Assembly: GCA_943331195.2 (NCBI GenBank)
Contig: CALQKQ020000001.1
Span: 1-41,932, forward strand
DNA: 41,932 nt
From: Akkermansia muciniphila
Lineage (GTDB): Bacteria; Verrucomicrobiota; Verrucomicrobiia; Verrucomicrobiales; V1-33
Direction: 5' to 3'
The notes under the pieces are model-generated. The model had not been told where the DNA came from. It did no database searches and saw only the letters and a list, made by a program, of their open reading frames with translations. Of the stretch, positions 7,070-14,331 are shown one piece after another (positions within the stretch are counted from its first letter, which is position 1; the number at the start of each line of letters is the position of its first letter). A program made the position numbers and the translations under genes.

Positions 7070-9319
7070 CTAGGCCCGCGGATCCTCCGCCAACAGCCCC
7101 AGCACCAAGGCGCGCAATTCCTCCGGCTGATAGGGCTTTGGCAGGACCGCGCAAAATCCAAAATCCGCGTAGCGCGACATCACCGGATCATCGCTGTAAC
7201 CAGAGGAAACAATCGCGCGCACCCCAGGGTCGAACTGGCGCAGCTGGGCCATGGCTTGAGCCCCGCCCATCCCGCCGGGGATGGACAGATCCATCACCAC
7301 CAGGTCAAAGCCCACCCCGCCCAAAAGCGCTTCGCTGTAGCGAGCCACCGCTTCCGAGCCCTCGCTCGTGCACGTGACCTCGCAGCCCGCCGCGCTCAGA
7401 TTGCTCGCCATGAGCTGCAAAATCAGGGCCTCATCTTCGAGCACCAAAACCCGCCGCGCCCGCCGCGGCCCCGCCACCTCCCGCCCCACCGCCGCACCCG
7501 CCACCACCTCCGGCACTGCCGCCGTCGGCAGGGAAACCCGCAACACCGTGCCCAAGCCCAGACGGCTCTCCACGCTCATGGTTCCGCCGTGCGCCTTGGT
7601 GATCGACTCGCACACCGTCAGCCCCAACCCACTGGCGTTGCTCTCCGCCCGCGTCGTAAAATACGGCTCGAAAATGTGGCTCAAGGTTTCCGCATCCATC
7701 CCTTCGCCCACATCCGCGACCTCCAAAACTAGCAGGTCGGACGCAGCCGTTAGCCGGAGCGACACCGCGCCCCCCTGCGGTTGCGCCTGCTCCGCGTTGC
7801 GCAGCAGATTGCTCCAGAGGCGGTGAATCTGGTGGCGGTCGACCTCAGCGGGACAAAGCTGCGGCGGCACCTCCAGTTGATAGTCCAATCCAGGGCGCCG
7901 CGGCCACTCCGCAAACCAACCGCGCAACAAACTCGCCACATCCGCCACTTGGCGAATCGGAGCCCCACCCCGGGCAAAGGTGAGCAGCTGCTGCACCAAA
8001 TTCTGCGCTTGGAGACTGGCCCGGCGCGCCGCCCCCAGCTCTCGCCGAGCTGGCGCCTCCGCCTCCAACTGAAGCTCCACCAGCGCTAGGTTGCCCAAGA
8101 GAACCGTCAGGAGATTATTGAAATCGTGGGCAAACCCGCGCGCCAACAGGCCCAGCGACTCCAGCTTTTCCAGTTTATCCTGCTGCTGCTCCCCCTGCTT
8201 GCGGACCGTGATGTCCCGCATCAAAACCAACAAACCTTGCCCAAAAGGATAGAGCTGCACCCCATACCAGGCACCCCGGGCCTCGTGCTCCATCTCAAAG
8301 GATGCCGGGCTGCGCTGCGTCAGCGCAGCCGAAAATTCTTGGTAGTAAAGCCGGTGCAGACTGGGCGGGAGAATGTCCCAAAAAAACTGCCCCAGCAAGG
8401 ACTCCCGCCGACTCCCCAGCACCCCTGCCGCCAAAGGATTCAGATAGGTGATCCGCCAATCCGCATCCAGCGCTAACAGAGGATCCGCAATGCTGCCGAC
8501 GATCCCCGCCAGGTTGGGAATCGGACTGCCCGCGAGAACCTCATCAAGGGAACTGAGCCGCTGCGGCAGCCTCGGCCGCGCCGCCTCCGCCGCCAGCCGG
8601 AACAAAACCACAATGCCCGTGAGCGATCCCTCCGCATCGCGAATCGGAGTCGTGGTGTCCTCAATGTGCACCGCCCGCCCCTCGCGATCCGTCAGCAATA
8701 TCGTGCGGCTGGGCACCCCGCTGACCAGCGCCGCAGAATCAAGCACCTCGCCGCTCGGCAGGGCCACCCGGAACACGCTGTGCAAAGGACGGCCCACCGC
8801 CTCCCCCGCCGACCAGCCGGTAAGCTGCTCCGCCACGGGATTCATGAAATTCACAATCCCCAACATGTCCGTGGAAATCACCCCCTCCGCCAAGCTGCAA
8901 AGCGTGGAAATAAACCGACCCTCCCTGGATTGCAGCTGGCGCAGCGCACTGTGCCGCGCGTGCGCCAATTCAATCGCCGAGCGAAGCTCGCTCTCCTGAA
9001 AGGGCTTGCGTAAAAAGCCATAGGGCTGCGCCGCCCGCGACCTCACTAGAGTCGCCTCATCGGCACAGCCGCTCAGAAAAATCACCGGCGCGGGGTGCTC
9101 CGCCTGCAAGCAGGTCGCCGCCTCCACCCCATCCATGCCCGACGGCAAATGGATGTCCATGAGGATGACATCGGGCTGCTCCCGGCGCAGCGCCGCCAGG
9201 GCCTCCGCGCCGCTGCGGCACAGGGCCGTGACCTCGAAGCCCATCCTTGTCAGGGTGGCCTCCAGGTCACGGGCCACCAGGGTCTCATCCTCAACTACCA
9301 GGATACGCAGGGCATTCAT
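7070..9319 (-). CDS. Soluble hybrid sensor histidine kinase (REC-PAS-PAS-HisKA-HATPase-REC)
   Basis: A 749-residue signalling protein with no membrane segment. In order: receiver domain (about 4-118, phospho-acceptor D55 in VILMD, K104); PAS (about 135-240) with the typical STDMLGIVNFMNPVAEQLTGW; a second PAS (about 270-375); dimerisation/H-box with H398 (GFAHDFNNLLT); ATPase with N508, DVGEG at 536-540, F-box FEPYFTTR and G2 GLGLTVCES; and a C-terminal receiver (D677, K728). The H-box followed by DFNN is typical of the NtrB-like/PAS hybrid kinases. ATG 9319 starts directly before the first receiver strand; an in-frame start ten codons upstream is less likely. It lies 93 bases downstream of argS and may end that operon. 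No DNA-binding regulator is adjacent. Confidence 0.9.
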   Translation of the reverse strand: MNALRILVVEDETLVARDLEATLTRMGFEVTALCRSGAEALAALRREQPDVILMDIHLPSGMDGVEAATCLQAEHPAPVIFLSGCADEATLVRSRAAQPYGFLRKPFQESELRSAIELAHARHSALRQLQSREGRFISTLCSLAEGVISTDMLGIVNFMNPVAEQLTGWSAGEAVGRPLHSVFRVALPSGEVLDSAALVSGVPSRTILLTDREGRAVHIEDTTTPIRDAEGSLTGIVVLFRLAAEAARPRLPQRLSSLDEVLAGSPIPNLAGIVGSIADPLLALDADWRITYLNPLAAGVLGSRRESLLGQFFWDILPPSLHRLYYQEFSAALTQRSPASFEMEHEARGAWYGVQLYPFGQGLLVLMRDITVRKQGEQQQDKLEKLESLGLLARGFAHDFNNLLTVLLGNLALVELQLEAEAPARRELGAARRASLQAQNLVQQLLTFARGGAPIRQVADVASLLRGWFAEWPRRPGLDYQLEVPPQLCPAEVDRHQIHRLWSNLLRNAEQAQPQGGAVSLRLTAASDLLVLEVADVGEGMDAETLSHIFEPYFTTRAESNASGLGLTVCESITKAHGGTMSVESRLGLGTVLRVSLPTAAVPEVVAGAAVGREVAGPRRARRVLVLEDEALILQLMASNLSAAGCEVTCTSEGSEAVARYSEALLGGVGFDLVVMDLSIPGGMGGAQAMAQLRQFDPGVRAIVSSGYSDDPVMSRYADFGFCAVLPKPYQPEELRALVLGLLAEDPRA

Positions 9320-9412
9320 CGCAATCGCCTGGGCACGCGCCCCAGCCATACACCCATAAGGACCCTGCGCGCCTCCAACAACGGGAAATCAGCCTCCGCC
9401 CGCCCCCGGCCC

Positions 9413-11158
9413 CTACATCCGCTCCGTGGTGCGGATCCCCATCAGCCCCAGGCCCGTCTTGAGGGTGCGCGAAGTCGCCTCGCACAGCGCCAAGCGCGTC
9501 CGCCGCACCTCCCCCTCCGCCCGCAACACCGGACACGCTTCGAAAAAGCTGTGAAACGCCTGCGCCAAGGTAAACAAATAGGTCGCCAGCAAGTTGGGCC
9601 GAAAATCTTCCAGCACCGCAGGCACCACCTCGGCGAAGCGCGCCAAGGTCAGCGCCAACCAGCGCTCCGCCTCCTCACTGATCAGATAGGGCCCCGCCAA
9701 GTCCGGCACCGCGCCCTCCAACTTGCGGAAAATCGAGCGCGTCCGCACATAAGAATATTGCAGATAGGGTGCCGTGTTCCCTTGGAATGCTAACATCTTT
9801 TCCCAGGAAAATTTGTAGTCCGTCAGGCGATGTTGGCTCAACTCCAAATACTTCACCGCCCCAATGCCCACCGCCCGCGCGATCTCCGCCTTCTCTTCCT
9901 CCCCCAGCTCCGCGTTCTTCTCCTGCACCACCGCCAGGGCGCGCTCTTCGGCTTCCTCGAGCACTTCTAACAAACCAACGCTCTCCCCGCTGCGCGTTTT
10001 CATCATGGTGCCATCCGCCCCCAAAATGCTCCCAAAAGCCACATGCTGCAAACGGCCCGGCAAGCCCCAGCGCCGCGCCGCGTCGAAGAGCTGCTGAAAG
10101 TGGAAGGCCTGGGGTGCCCCCACCACATACCACACATCGCTAGCCTGCCACACCCGCAGGCGATGCTCCACCGTAGCCAAATCCGTGGTGGCGTAGCCGT
10201 AGCCGCCATCCCGCTTCCGAATCATGAAGGGCGCCGCCGCCCCGTCCCCCTCAGGGAAAATGCACAGCGCCCCCTCGCTCTCCCGCGCCAAACCGCTGGC
10301 CTCCAATTCCGCCACCAAGGACGGCAGCCGATCGTTGTAAAAACTCTCCCCCAGGTAATGGTCAAAGCTGATGTCTAACTTGTCGTAAACCGTCGCCAAA
10401 CCCGCTAAGGAAACATCGACGCAGCGCTGCCAGATCGCCCGATTCTCCGGGTCCCCCGCCTGGAGCTTGACCAACTCCGCGCGGCAGGCGTCTCGCACCG
10501 GCGTATCCGCGCGCTCCCCCGCTTTCATCGCTTCCTCCTCCACTTTGCTCTCCGCGTTGACCGCCTTGTAAAGCCGCAACAACTCGCGAATCGGATCCGC
10601 CAGCAACGCTTCCTCGCGCAAATCCCGCTTCCAGCCATACAACACCATGCCAAACTGCGTCCCCCAATCGCCAATGTGATTGTCCGTAATCACGGTGTGC
10701 CCCACAAAGCGCGCGATCCGGGCCAGGCAGTCCCCAATGATGGTGCTGCGAATGTGCCCCACGTGCATCTGCTTCGCCACGTTAGGCGCGCTGAAGTCAA
10801 TCACGATGGTGCGCGGCTCCGCCACCGCCGCCGTTCCCAATTGAGGGTCGCCCAACAGCAGCCCCAAGCGCGCCGCCAACGCCTCCGGCGCCATCGCAAA
10901 GTTGATGAAACCAGGGCCAGCCACCGTGGGCGCCGCGCAAAGCCCCGTAACGTCAATCGCCGCCGCCAACTCCCCCGCCAAAGCCCGCGGGTTGGTCTTG
11001 AGCGCCTTGGCCAACACCATCGCCGCATTGGTTTGATAGTCGCCAAAACGAGCATCCGCAGCGGGGTCCACCGCCACCGCGAAGCCCTCAGGCAAAGCGT
11101 GGCCGAGCGATCCGAGCGCGGCCGCGACGCGTTCCTGGAGCAGTTGGGGGAAAGTCAT
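9413..11158 (-). CDS. argS: Arginine--tRNA ligase
   Basis: It charges tRNA-Arg with arginine using ATP. The 581-residue protein has the N-terminal arginyl-specific domain (about 1-90), the class I HIGH signature as HVGH at 132-135 within SAPNVAKQMHVGHIRST, and NHIGDWGTQFG at 160-170. There is a non-canonical KMSKS region, MMKTRSGE at 385-392, as usual for many ArgRS that lack the canonical motif. The DALR anticodon-binding domain covers about 465-581 and ends in the familiar LGLMGIRTTERM. It is 73 bases downstream of folA on the same strand. A strong hairpin lies between them, immediately before the start codon. Confidence 0.97.
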   Translation of the reverse strand: MTFPQLLQERVAAALGSLGHALPEGFAVAVDPAADARFGDYQTNAAMVLAKALKTNPRALAGELAAAIDVTGLCAAPTVAGPGFINFAMAPEALAARLGLLLGDPQLGTAAVAEPRTIVIDFSAPNVAKQMHVGHIRSTIIGDCLARIARFVGHTVITDNHIGDWGTQFGMVLYGWKRDLREEALLADPIRELLRLYKAVNAESKVEEEAMKAGERADTPVRDACRAELVKLQAGDPENRAIWQRCVDVSLAGLATVYDKLDISFDHYLGESFYNDRLPSLVAELEASGLARESEGALCIFPEGDGAAAPFMIRKRDGGYGYATTDLATVEHRLRVWQASDVWYVVGAPQAFHFQQLFDAARRWGLPGRLQHVAFGSILGADGTMMKTRSGESVGLLEVLEEAEERALAVVQEKNAELGEEEKAEIARAVGIGAVKYLELSQHRLTDYKFSWEKMLAFQGNTAPYLQYSYVRTRSIFRKLEGAVPDLAGPYLISEEAERWLALTLARFAEVVPAVLEDFRPNLLATYLFTLAQAFHSFFEACPVLRAEGEVRRTRLALCEATSRTLKTGLGLMGIRTTERM

Positions 11159-11161
11159 AAG

Positions 11162-11178
11162 CCTGCCACTCTGGCAGG
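11162..11178 (-). promoter_or_regulatory. Hairpin immediately upstream of argS
   Basis: A perfect seven-base inverted repeat (CCTGCCA / TGGCAGG) around a three-base loop ends three bases before the argS start codon at 11158. In the folA-argS message this stem would cover the usual ribosome-binding region. It has no T tract, so it is not a standard intrinsic terminator. It may set argS expression relative to thyA-folA or mark an mRNA processing site. Confidence 0.45.
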
Positions 11179-11231
11179 GGCCAAACGATTCTCAACCGTC
11201 CATGGCGCGCCCGCCCCCGCGCCATCCAAAG

Positions 11232-11762
11232 CTATGACTTTCGCCGGTAGCGCCGCCATTCCGCCACTCCCGGAAGCCGATCCAACACCTCGACCAGCTC
11301 AAAAGCTTCCTCAAAGGCCGGAAAGGTGGTGTCGCCTTCCGCCGGGTCATCCAGCACCGTCAGCAGCACTTCATCGAGCTGCGGCAGCAGCAAACCGTAG
11401 ATCTCCGCGCCCCCAATCACATAAACCGGCCCTTCCAAACCCAGGGCCTCAAGCGCCGCTAGGCTCGGCAGCACTTCCGCCCCCGGAGCACTTGTCAGGG
11501 TGCGCGAGAGAATCAAGTGGCGCCGGTTGGGCAGCAGTCGGCCAAGGCTTTCCCATGTCTTCCGCCCCATCAATATAGGATGCCCCGTCGTCGTCCTCCG
11601 AAAAAATCGCATGTCCTCCGGAAGATGCCAGGGCAAGCCCCCATCCTTCCCAATGACCCGGTTGGCGGCCATGGCCGCGATTCCAATGTAAAATGGTGGC
11701 GTTTTCAGTTTGTATAAAAGTTCAGTGATTCTCCCAACGAGTTGTTCTCCGGCCCCCCTCAT
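11232..11762 (-). CDS. folA: Dihydrofolate reductase
   Basis: It reduces dihydrofolate to tetrahydrofolate with NADPH, replacing the folate oxidised by ThyA. Family hallmarks are IGIAAMAANRVIGKDG, then LPWHLPEDMRFF with W45 and the proton-donating acid D50, then HPILMGRKTWESLG (cofactor binding) and YVIGGAEIYG near residue 125. The ATG at 11762 overlaps the thyA stop as ATGA, so translational coupling is likely. This start gives about 24 residues before the usual first strand, longer than most DHFRs. No later ATG precedes the conserved core, so either the extension is real or an internal non-ATG start is used. Confidence 0.92.
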   Translation of the reverse strand: MRGAGEQLVGRITELLYKLKTPPFYIGIAAMAANRVIGKDGGLPWHLPEDMRFFRRTTTGHPILMGRKTWESLGRLLPNRRHLILSRTLTSAPGAEVLPSLAALEALGLEGPVYVIGGAEIYGLLLPQLDEVLLTVLDDPAEGDTTFPAFEEAFELVEVLDRLPGVAEWRRYRRKS

Positions 11763-12559
11763 ACCGCAATCGGAGCCTTGATCGCAGGATGCGGATCGTA
11801 CCCCTCGAAGCTAATGTCCTCGTAGCGAAAGTCGTCGATCGATTGAATCGCCGGATTCAGCCGCAGCGTGGGCAGGGCGCGCGGCTCCCGGCCAAGTTGC
11901 TCGGCAACTTGATCGAGGTGATTTTGATAGAGATGCAGATCCCCAAAGCTGTGAATGAAGTCCCCCGCCCGCAAACCCGTGACCTGCGCCACCAAGTGCG
12001 TGAGCAGCGCGTAGGACGCTATATTGAAGGGAACCCCCAAAAAAAGATCCGCGCTGCGCTGATACAACTGGCACGACAGCGTGCCCTCCTCAGGGTCGAC
12101 GTAAAATTGAAAAAGACTGTGGCAGGGAGGCAGCGCCATCCCGGAAATCTGGGCCGGATTCCAGGCGCTCACGATGAGGCGGCGACTGTCCGGCGTCTTG
12201 CGAATCTGCTCAATGACTTGCGCTAATTGATCAATCCGCGTCCCGTCAGGAGCGGGCCACGCCCGCCATTGCGCCCCATAAACCGGGCCCAACTCGCCCT
12301 CCGCATCCGCCCATTCGTCCCAAATCGTCACGCCATGCTCCCGCAAATAGCGCACATTGGTCTCCCCTTTGATGAACCACAGCAACTCGTGGATGATGGA
12401 GCGAAGATGCACCTTTTTTGTGGTCAGCAGCGGAAAGCCGTCCCCCAAGCGGTAGCGCGCCTGCGCCCCAAAAACCGATAGGGTCCCCGTGCCCGTGCGG
12501 TCGGTCCGCCGCTTCCCCTCGCGGAGCACTAGGCGAAGCAAGTCATGATAGGTCTGCAT
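11759..12559 (-). CDS. thyA: Thymidylate synthase
   Basis: It methylates dUMP to dTMP with methylene-tetrahydrofolate, releasing dihydrofolate. The 266-residue length matches the short bacterial enzyme. The nucleophile is C146 in ALPPCHSLFQFYV. Other conserved segments are RTGTGTLSVFG (21-31), TKKVHLRSIIHELLWFIKG (47-65), the dUMP-binding QLYQRSADLFLGVPFNIASY and GDLHLYQNH. It ends in an ATGA overlap with folA, the familiar thyA-folA pairing. It begins only nine bases after the stop of the pseudopilin-like gene, so the three genes probably share a message. Confidence 0.97.
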   Translation of the reverse strand: MQTYHDLLRLVLREGKRRTDRTGTGTLSVFGAQARYRLGDGFPLLTTKKVHLRSIIHELLWFIKGETNVRYLREHGVTIWDEWADAEGELGPVYGAQWRAWPAPDGTRIDQLAQVIEQIRKTPDSRRLIVSAWNPAQISGMALPPCHSLFQFYVDPEEGTLSCQLYQRSADLFLGVPFNIASYALLTHLVAQVTGLRAGDFIHSFGDLHLYQNHLDQVAEQLGREPRALPTLRLNPAIQSIDDFRYEDISFEGYDPHPAIKAPIAV

Positions 12560-12568
12560 CGGAATAAA

Positions 12569-13054
12569 CTATTTCTTCTTTTTGGCGACCCGCTGTTCCG
12601 CCGCGGCGCGCGCTTCCGCCAAGGTCGAGGGCTGATAGCGCTCCTTCACCTGGTCCGAGCGCACGTCGTCCGCATCCCCCCAGACCCCGTTGGCTCCTGC
12701 GCTGGCCACCAGCACCTGATCGTCCTTGACCTCCATCTTCAGGGGCTGGCCGTAAACATCATAAATCGCGCCGCCCGAAAATTCCCCCGTGCGGCCATGC
12801 ATGTAGCCTCCAGGTATGCGCCGCTCATCGGCCCCAATAACATTGTACATGAGCAACCCAAACTGCCGCGCATCAGTCAAATCAGGCCAAGACCCCGTTT
12901 CTTGGCGGCATTCGCTCAACCCCGCCCGCCAATCGGCCACGGTTTCTTCGTTGGCCTCCAGCAAAAACCGGGGAACCACCACCCGCTGAATGGTCCACGC
13001 CAACACCCCCGCACAGATGGCGATGGCTAGGATGGCGTATAGATAAGGCTTCAC
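12569..13054 (-). CDS. Membrane-anchored pseudopilin (GspG)-like C-terminal domain protein
   Basis: A 161-residue protein with one N-terminal membrane helix (about 5-27) and an extracytoplasmic domain. The stretch IYDVYGQPLKMEV followed by VASAGANGVWGDADD resembles the C-terminal calcium-binding beta region of type II secretion major pseudopilin GspG (D-x-W/Y-G-x-P, then S-x-G-x-DG, then DD). There is no prepilin peptidase site (G-F-x-x-x-E) at the N-terminus, so it is probably not processed like a true pseudopilin. The C-terminus is very basic (last four residues Lys). It heads the thyA-folA run, with no obvious functional link. Assignment is by motif only. Confidence 0.6.
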   Translation of the reverse strand: MKPYLYAILAIAICAGVLAWTIQRVVVPRFLLEANEETVADWRAGLSECRQETGSWPDLTDARQFGLLMYNVIGADERRIPGGYMHGRTGEFSGGAIYDVYGQPLKMEVKDDQVLVASAGANGVWGDADDVRSDQVKERYQPSTLAEARAAAEQRVAKKKK

Positions 13055-13163
13055 TCCTGCCCATGTTGTCCGCCCTGCCCCCCTCCATCAAGCGGCAATG
13101 CTCGCCGCCCCCACCCAGCCCCTCCCCCACCATTTGCCAGTCGCGCCGGCCGATTCGCTCCGA

Positions 13164-13169
13164 TATAAT
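13164..13169 (+). promoter_or_regulatory. Consensus -10 box (TATAAT) directly before the lipid-kinase gene
   Basis: A perfect TATAAT sits seven bases upstream of ATG 13176, in a region where such AT-rich hexamers are rare. Used as a -10 element it would put the transcription start at or next to the A of the start codon, giving a nearly leaderless message. No good -35 hexamer is found 16-18 bases upstream. Confidence 0.4.
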
Positions 13170-13175
13170 GCCCCA

Positions 13176-14090
13176 ATGCCCCCGTCCCTGACCGCCCCGC
13201 CCGTCGCGGCTCTGCCCCCCATCCCCGTGATTGTCAATCCCGGTGCCCGCAGCGCCACAGCCGGACGCTCCATGGCACAAATCCGCGCCTTCAGCCCGCG
13301 CATCGAATTCCACGAAACCCGCCACGCCGGCCACGCCCGCCTCCTAGCCATGGATTTGGCCAACGCTGGCGCCCCCCTCATCGTCGCCGCCGGCGGCGAC
13401 GGCACCGTCAACGAAGTCGTCCAAGGCATCGCCCAGGCCCACGCCACTCAGCACACCGCCATGGGCGTCTTGCCCACCGGAACCATGAACGTCTTCGCCG
13501 CCGAACTCGGCTTGCCCTCCCGCCAACTGGAACGCTGCTGGCACGCCATCGTCGCAGGCCACACCCGCGACATCGACCTCTGGGAGCTCCAGGGGCGCTG
13601 TTTCGTCCAGCTCGCCGGCATCGGCTTAGATGCCGCCATCATCAGCGAAACCACCTGGGCCTCCAAAAAACGCCTCGGCCCCCTCAGCTACCTCCTAGCT
13701 GGTCTCAAAGTGCGCCGCCGCCCCGCCCCCCTCCTCCTCGTGGACGCCCCCGGCCAGCCGCGCCACCAAGGCACCGTCGTCCTCATCGGCAACGGCCGCC
13801 GCTACGGTGGCCCCTTCCACCTCTTTCCCCAAGCCCTCCCCAGCGACGGCCTCCTCGACGTCGTGGTCATGCCGCAACACCGCTGGCGCGACTTCTTCGC
13901 CCTCGGATGCGCCATGCTCACCGGGCACTACCCCGCCCACCGCCCCATCCACTATTTCCAAACCGAACACCTCCGCGTCCTCGCCGACCACGACGTCGCC
14001 TATGAAGTCGATGGCGAATTAGTCGGAACCAGCCGCGTCCTCAACGTCGCCCGCCGCGGCAGCCTTCGCGTCGTGGTCCCAGCCCCGTAA
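13176..14090 (+). CDS. Diacylglycerol kinase-like lipid kinase (YegS/DagK family)
   Basis: A 304-residue protein of the DAGK catalytic-domain family. These cytosolic or membrane-associated enzymes transfer phosphate from ATP to diacylglycerol or related lipids. The nucleotide-binding motif is AAGGDGTVNEVVQG at 71-84. LPTGTMNVFAAELG at 99-112 corresponds to the conserved P-x-G-T-x-N-x-x-A of the family, and AGIGLDAAI follows near residue 150. A VDGE motif near the C-terminus (YEVDGEL) also fits. ATG 13176 is preferred because it leaves a short Pro/Ala-rich lead before the first strand (IPVIVNPGA). An upstream in-frame start at 13098 would run through the promoter-like sequence. The lipid substrate is not determined. 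Confidence 0.88.
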   Translation: MPPSLTAPPVAALPPIPVIVNPGARSATAGRSMAQIRAFSPRIEFHETRHAGHARLLAMDLANAGAPLIVAAGGDGTVNEVVQGIAQAHATQHTAMGVLPTGTMNVFAAELGLPSRQLERCWHAIVAGHTRDIDLWELQGRCFVQLAGIGLDAAIISETTWASKKRLGPLSYLLAGLKVRRRPAPLLLVDAPGQPRHQGTVVLIGNGRRYGGPFHLFPQALPSDGLLDVVVMPQHRWRDFFALGCAMLTGHYPAHRPIHYFQTEHLRVLADHDVAYEVDGELVGTSRVLNVARRGSLRVVVPAP

Positions 14091-14279
14091 AATAGTTAGC
14101 GCCAGGAAAGAAGTCCGCCCGCCGGCCTCCCCGCGCCCCTTGCGGTTCGACCCTAACGCCACGCTCCGGCGCGCGCCTCGCCCCATCGCGCCCCATCGCG
14201 CCCCCGCACCATCGTGGCCAGACGCCCCGGCCGGATTTTCCTTGGCAGCTCCAGGCCCAAACAGGTATTCATTGCCAAT

Positions 14280-14309
14280 CGATTAAAATCGCGGCCAGCG
14301 GTGGCCGCG
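14280..14309. promoter_or_regulatory. Two adjoining palindromes in the leader of the FG-GAP gene
   Basis: Two palindromes abut 22 bases before ATG 14332. One is CGATT-AA-AATCG (14280-14291). The other is an eight-base stem CGCGGCCA / TGGCCGCG with a four-base loop (14290-14309). The AT-rich one has the form of an operator; the GC-rich one would form a stable hairpin in the 5' leader. The wider 14091-14331 gap otherwise holds only a 10-base tandem repeat near 14182-14201. Confidence 0.4.
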
Positions 14310-14331
14310 TCCCTTCCCAACCCCCTCCACC

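Noticed and set aside
14141..14155. tRNA T-arm-like GGTTCGA in the gap before the FG-GAP gene
   Set aside because: No acceptor, D or anticodon stem can be paired around it; the match is a chance heptamer.
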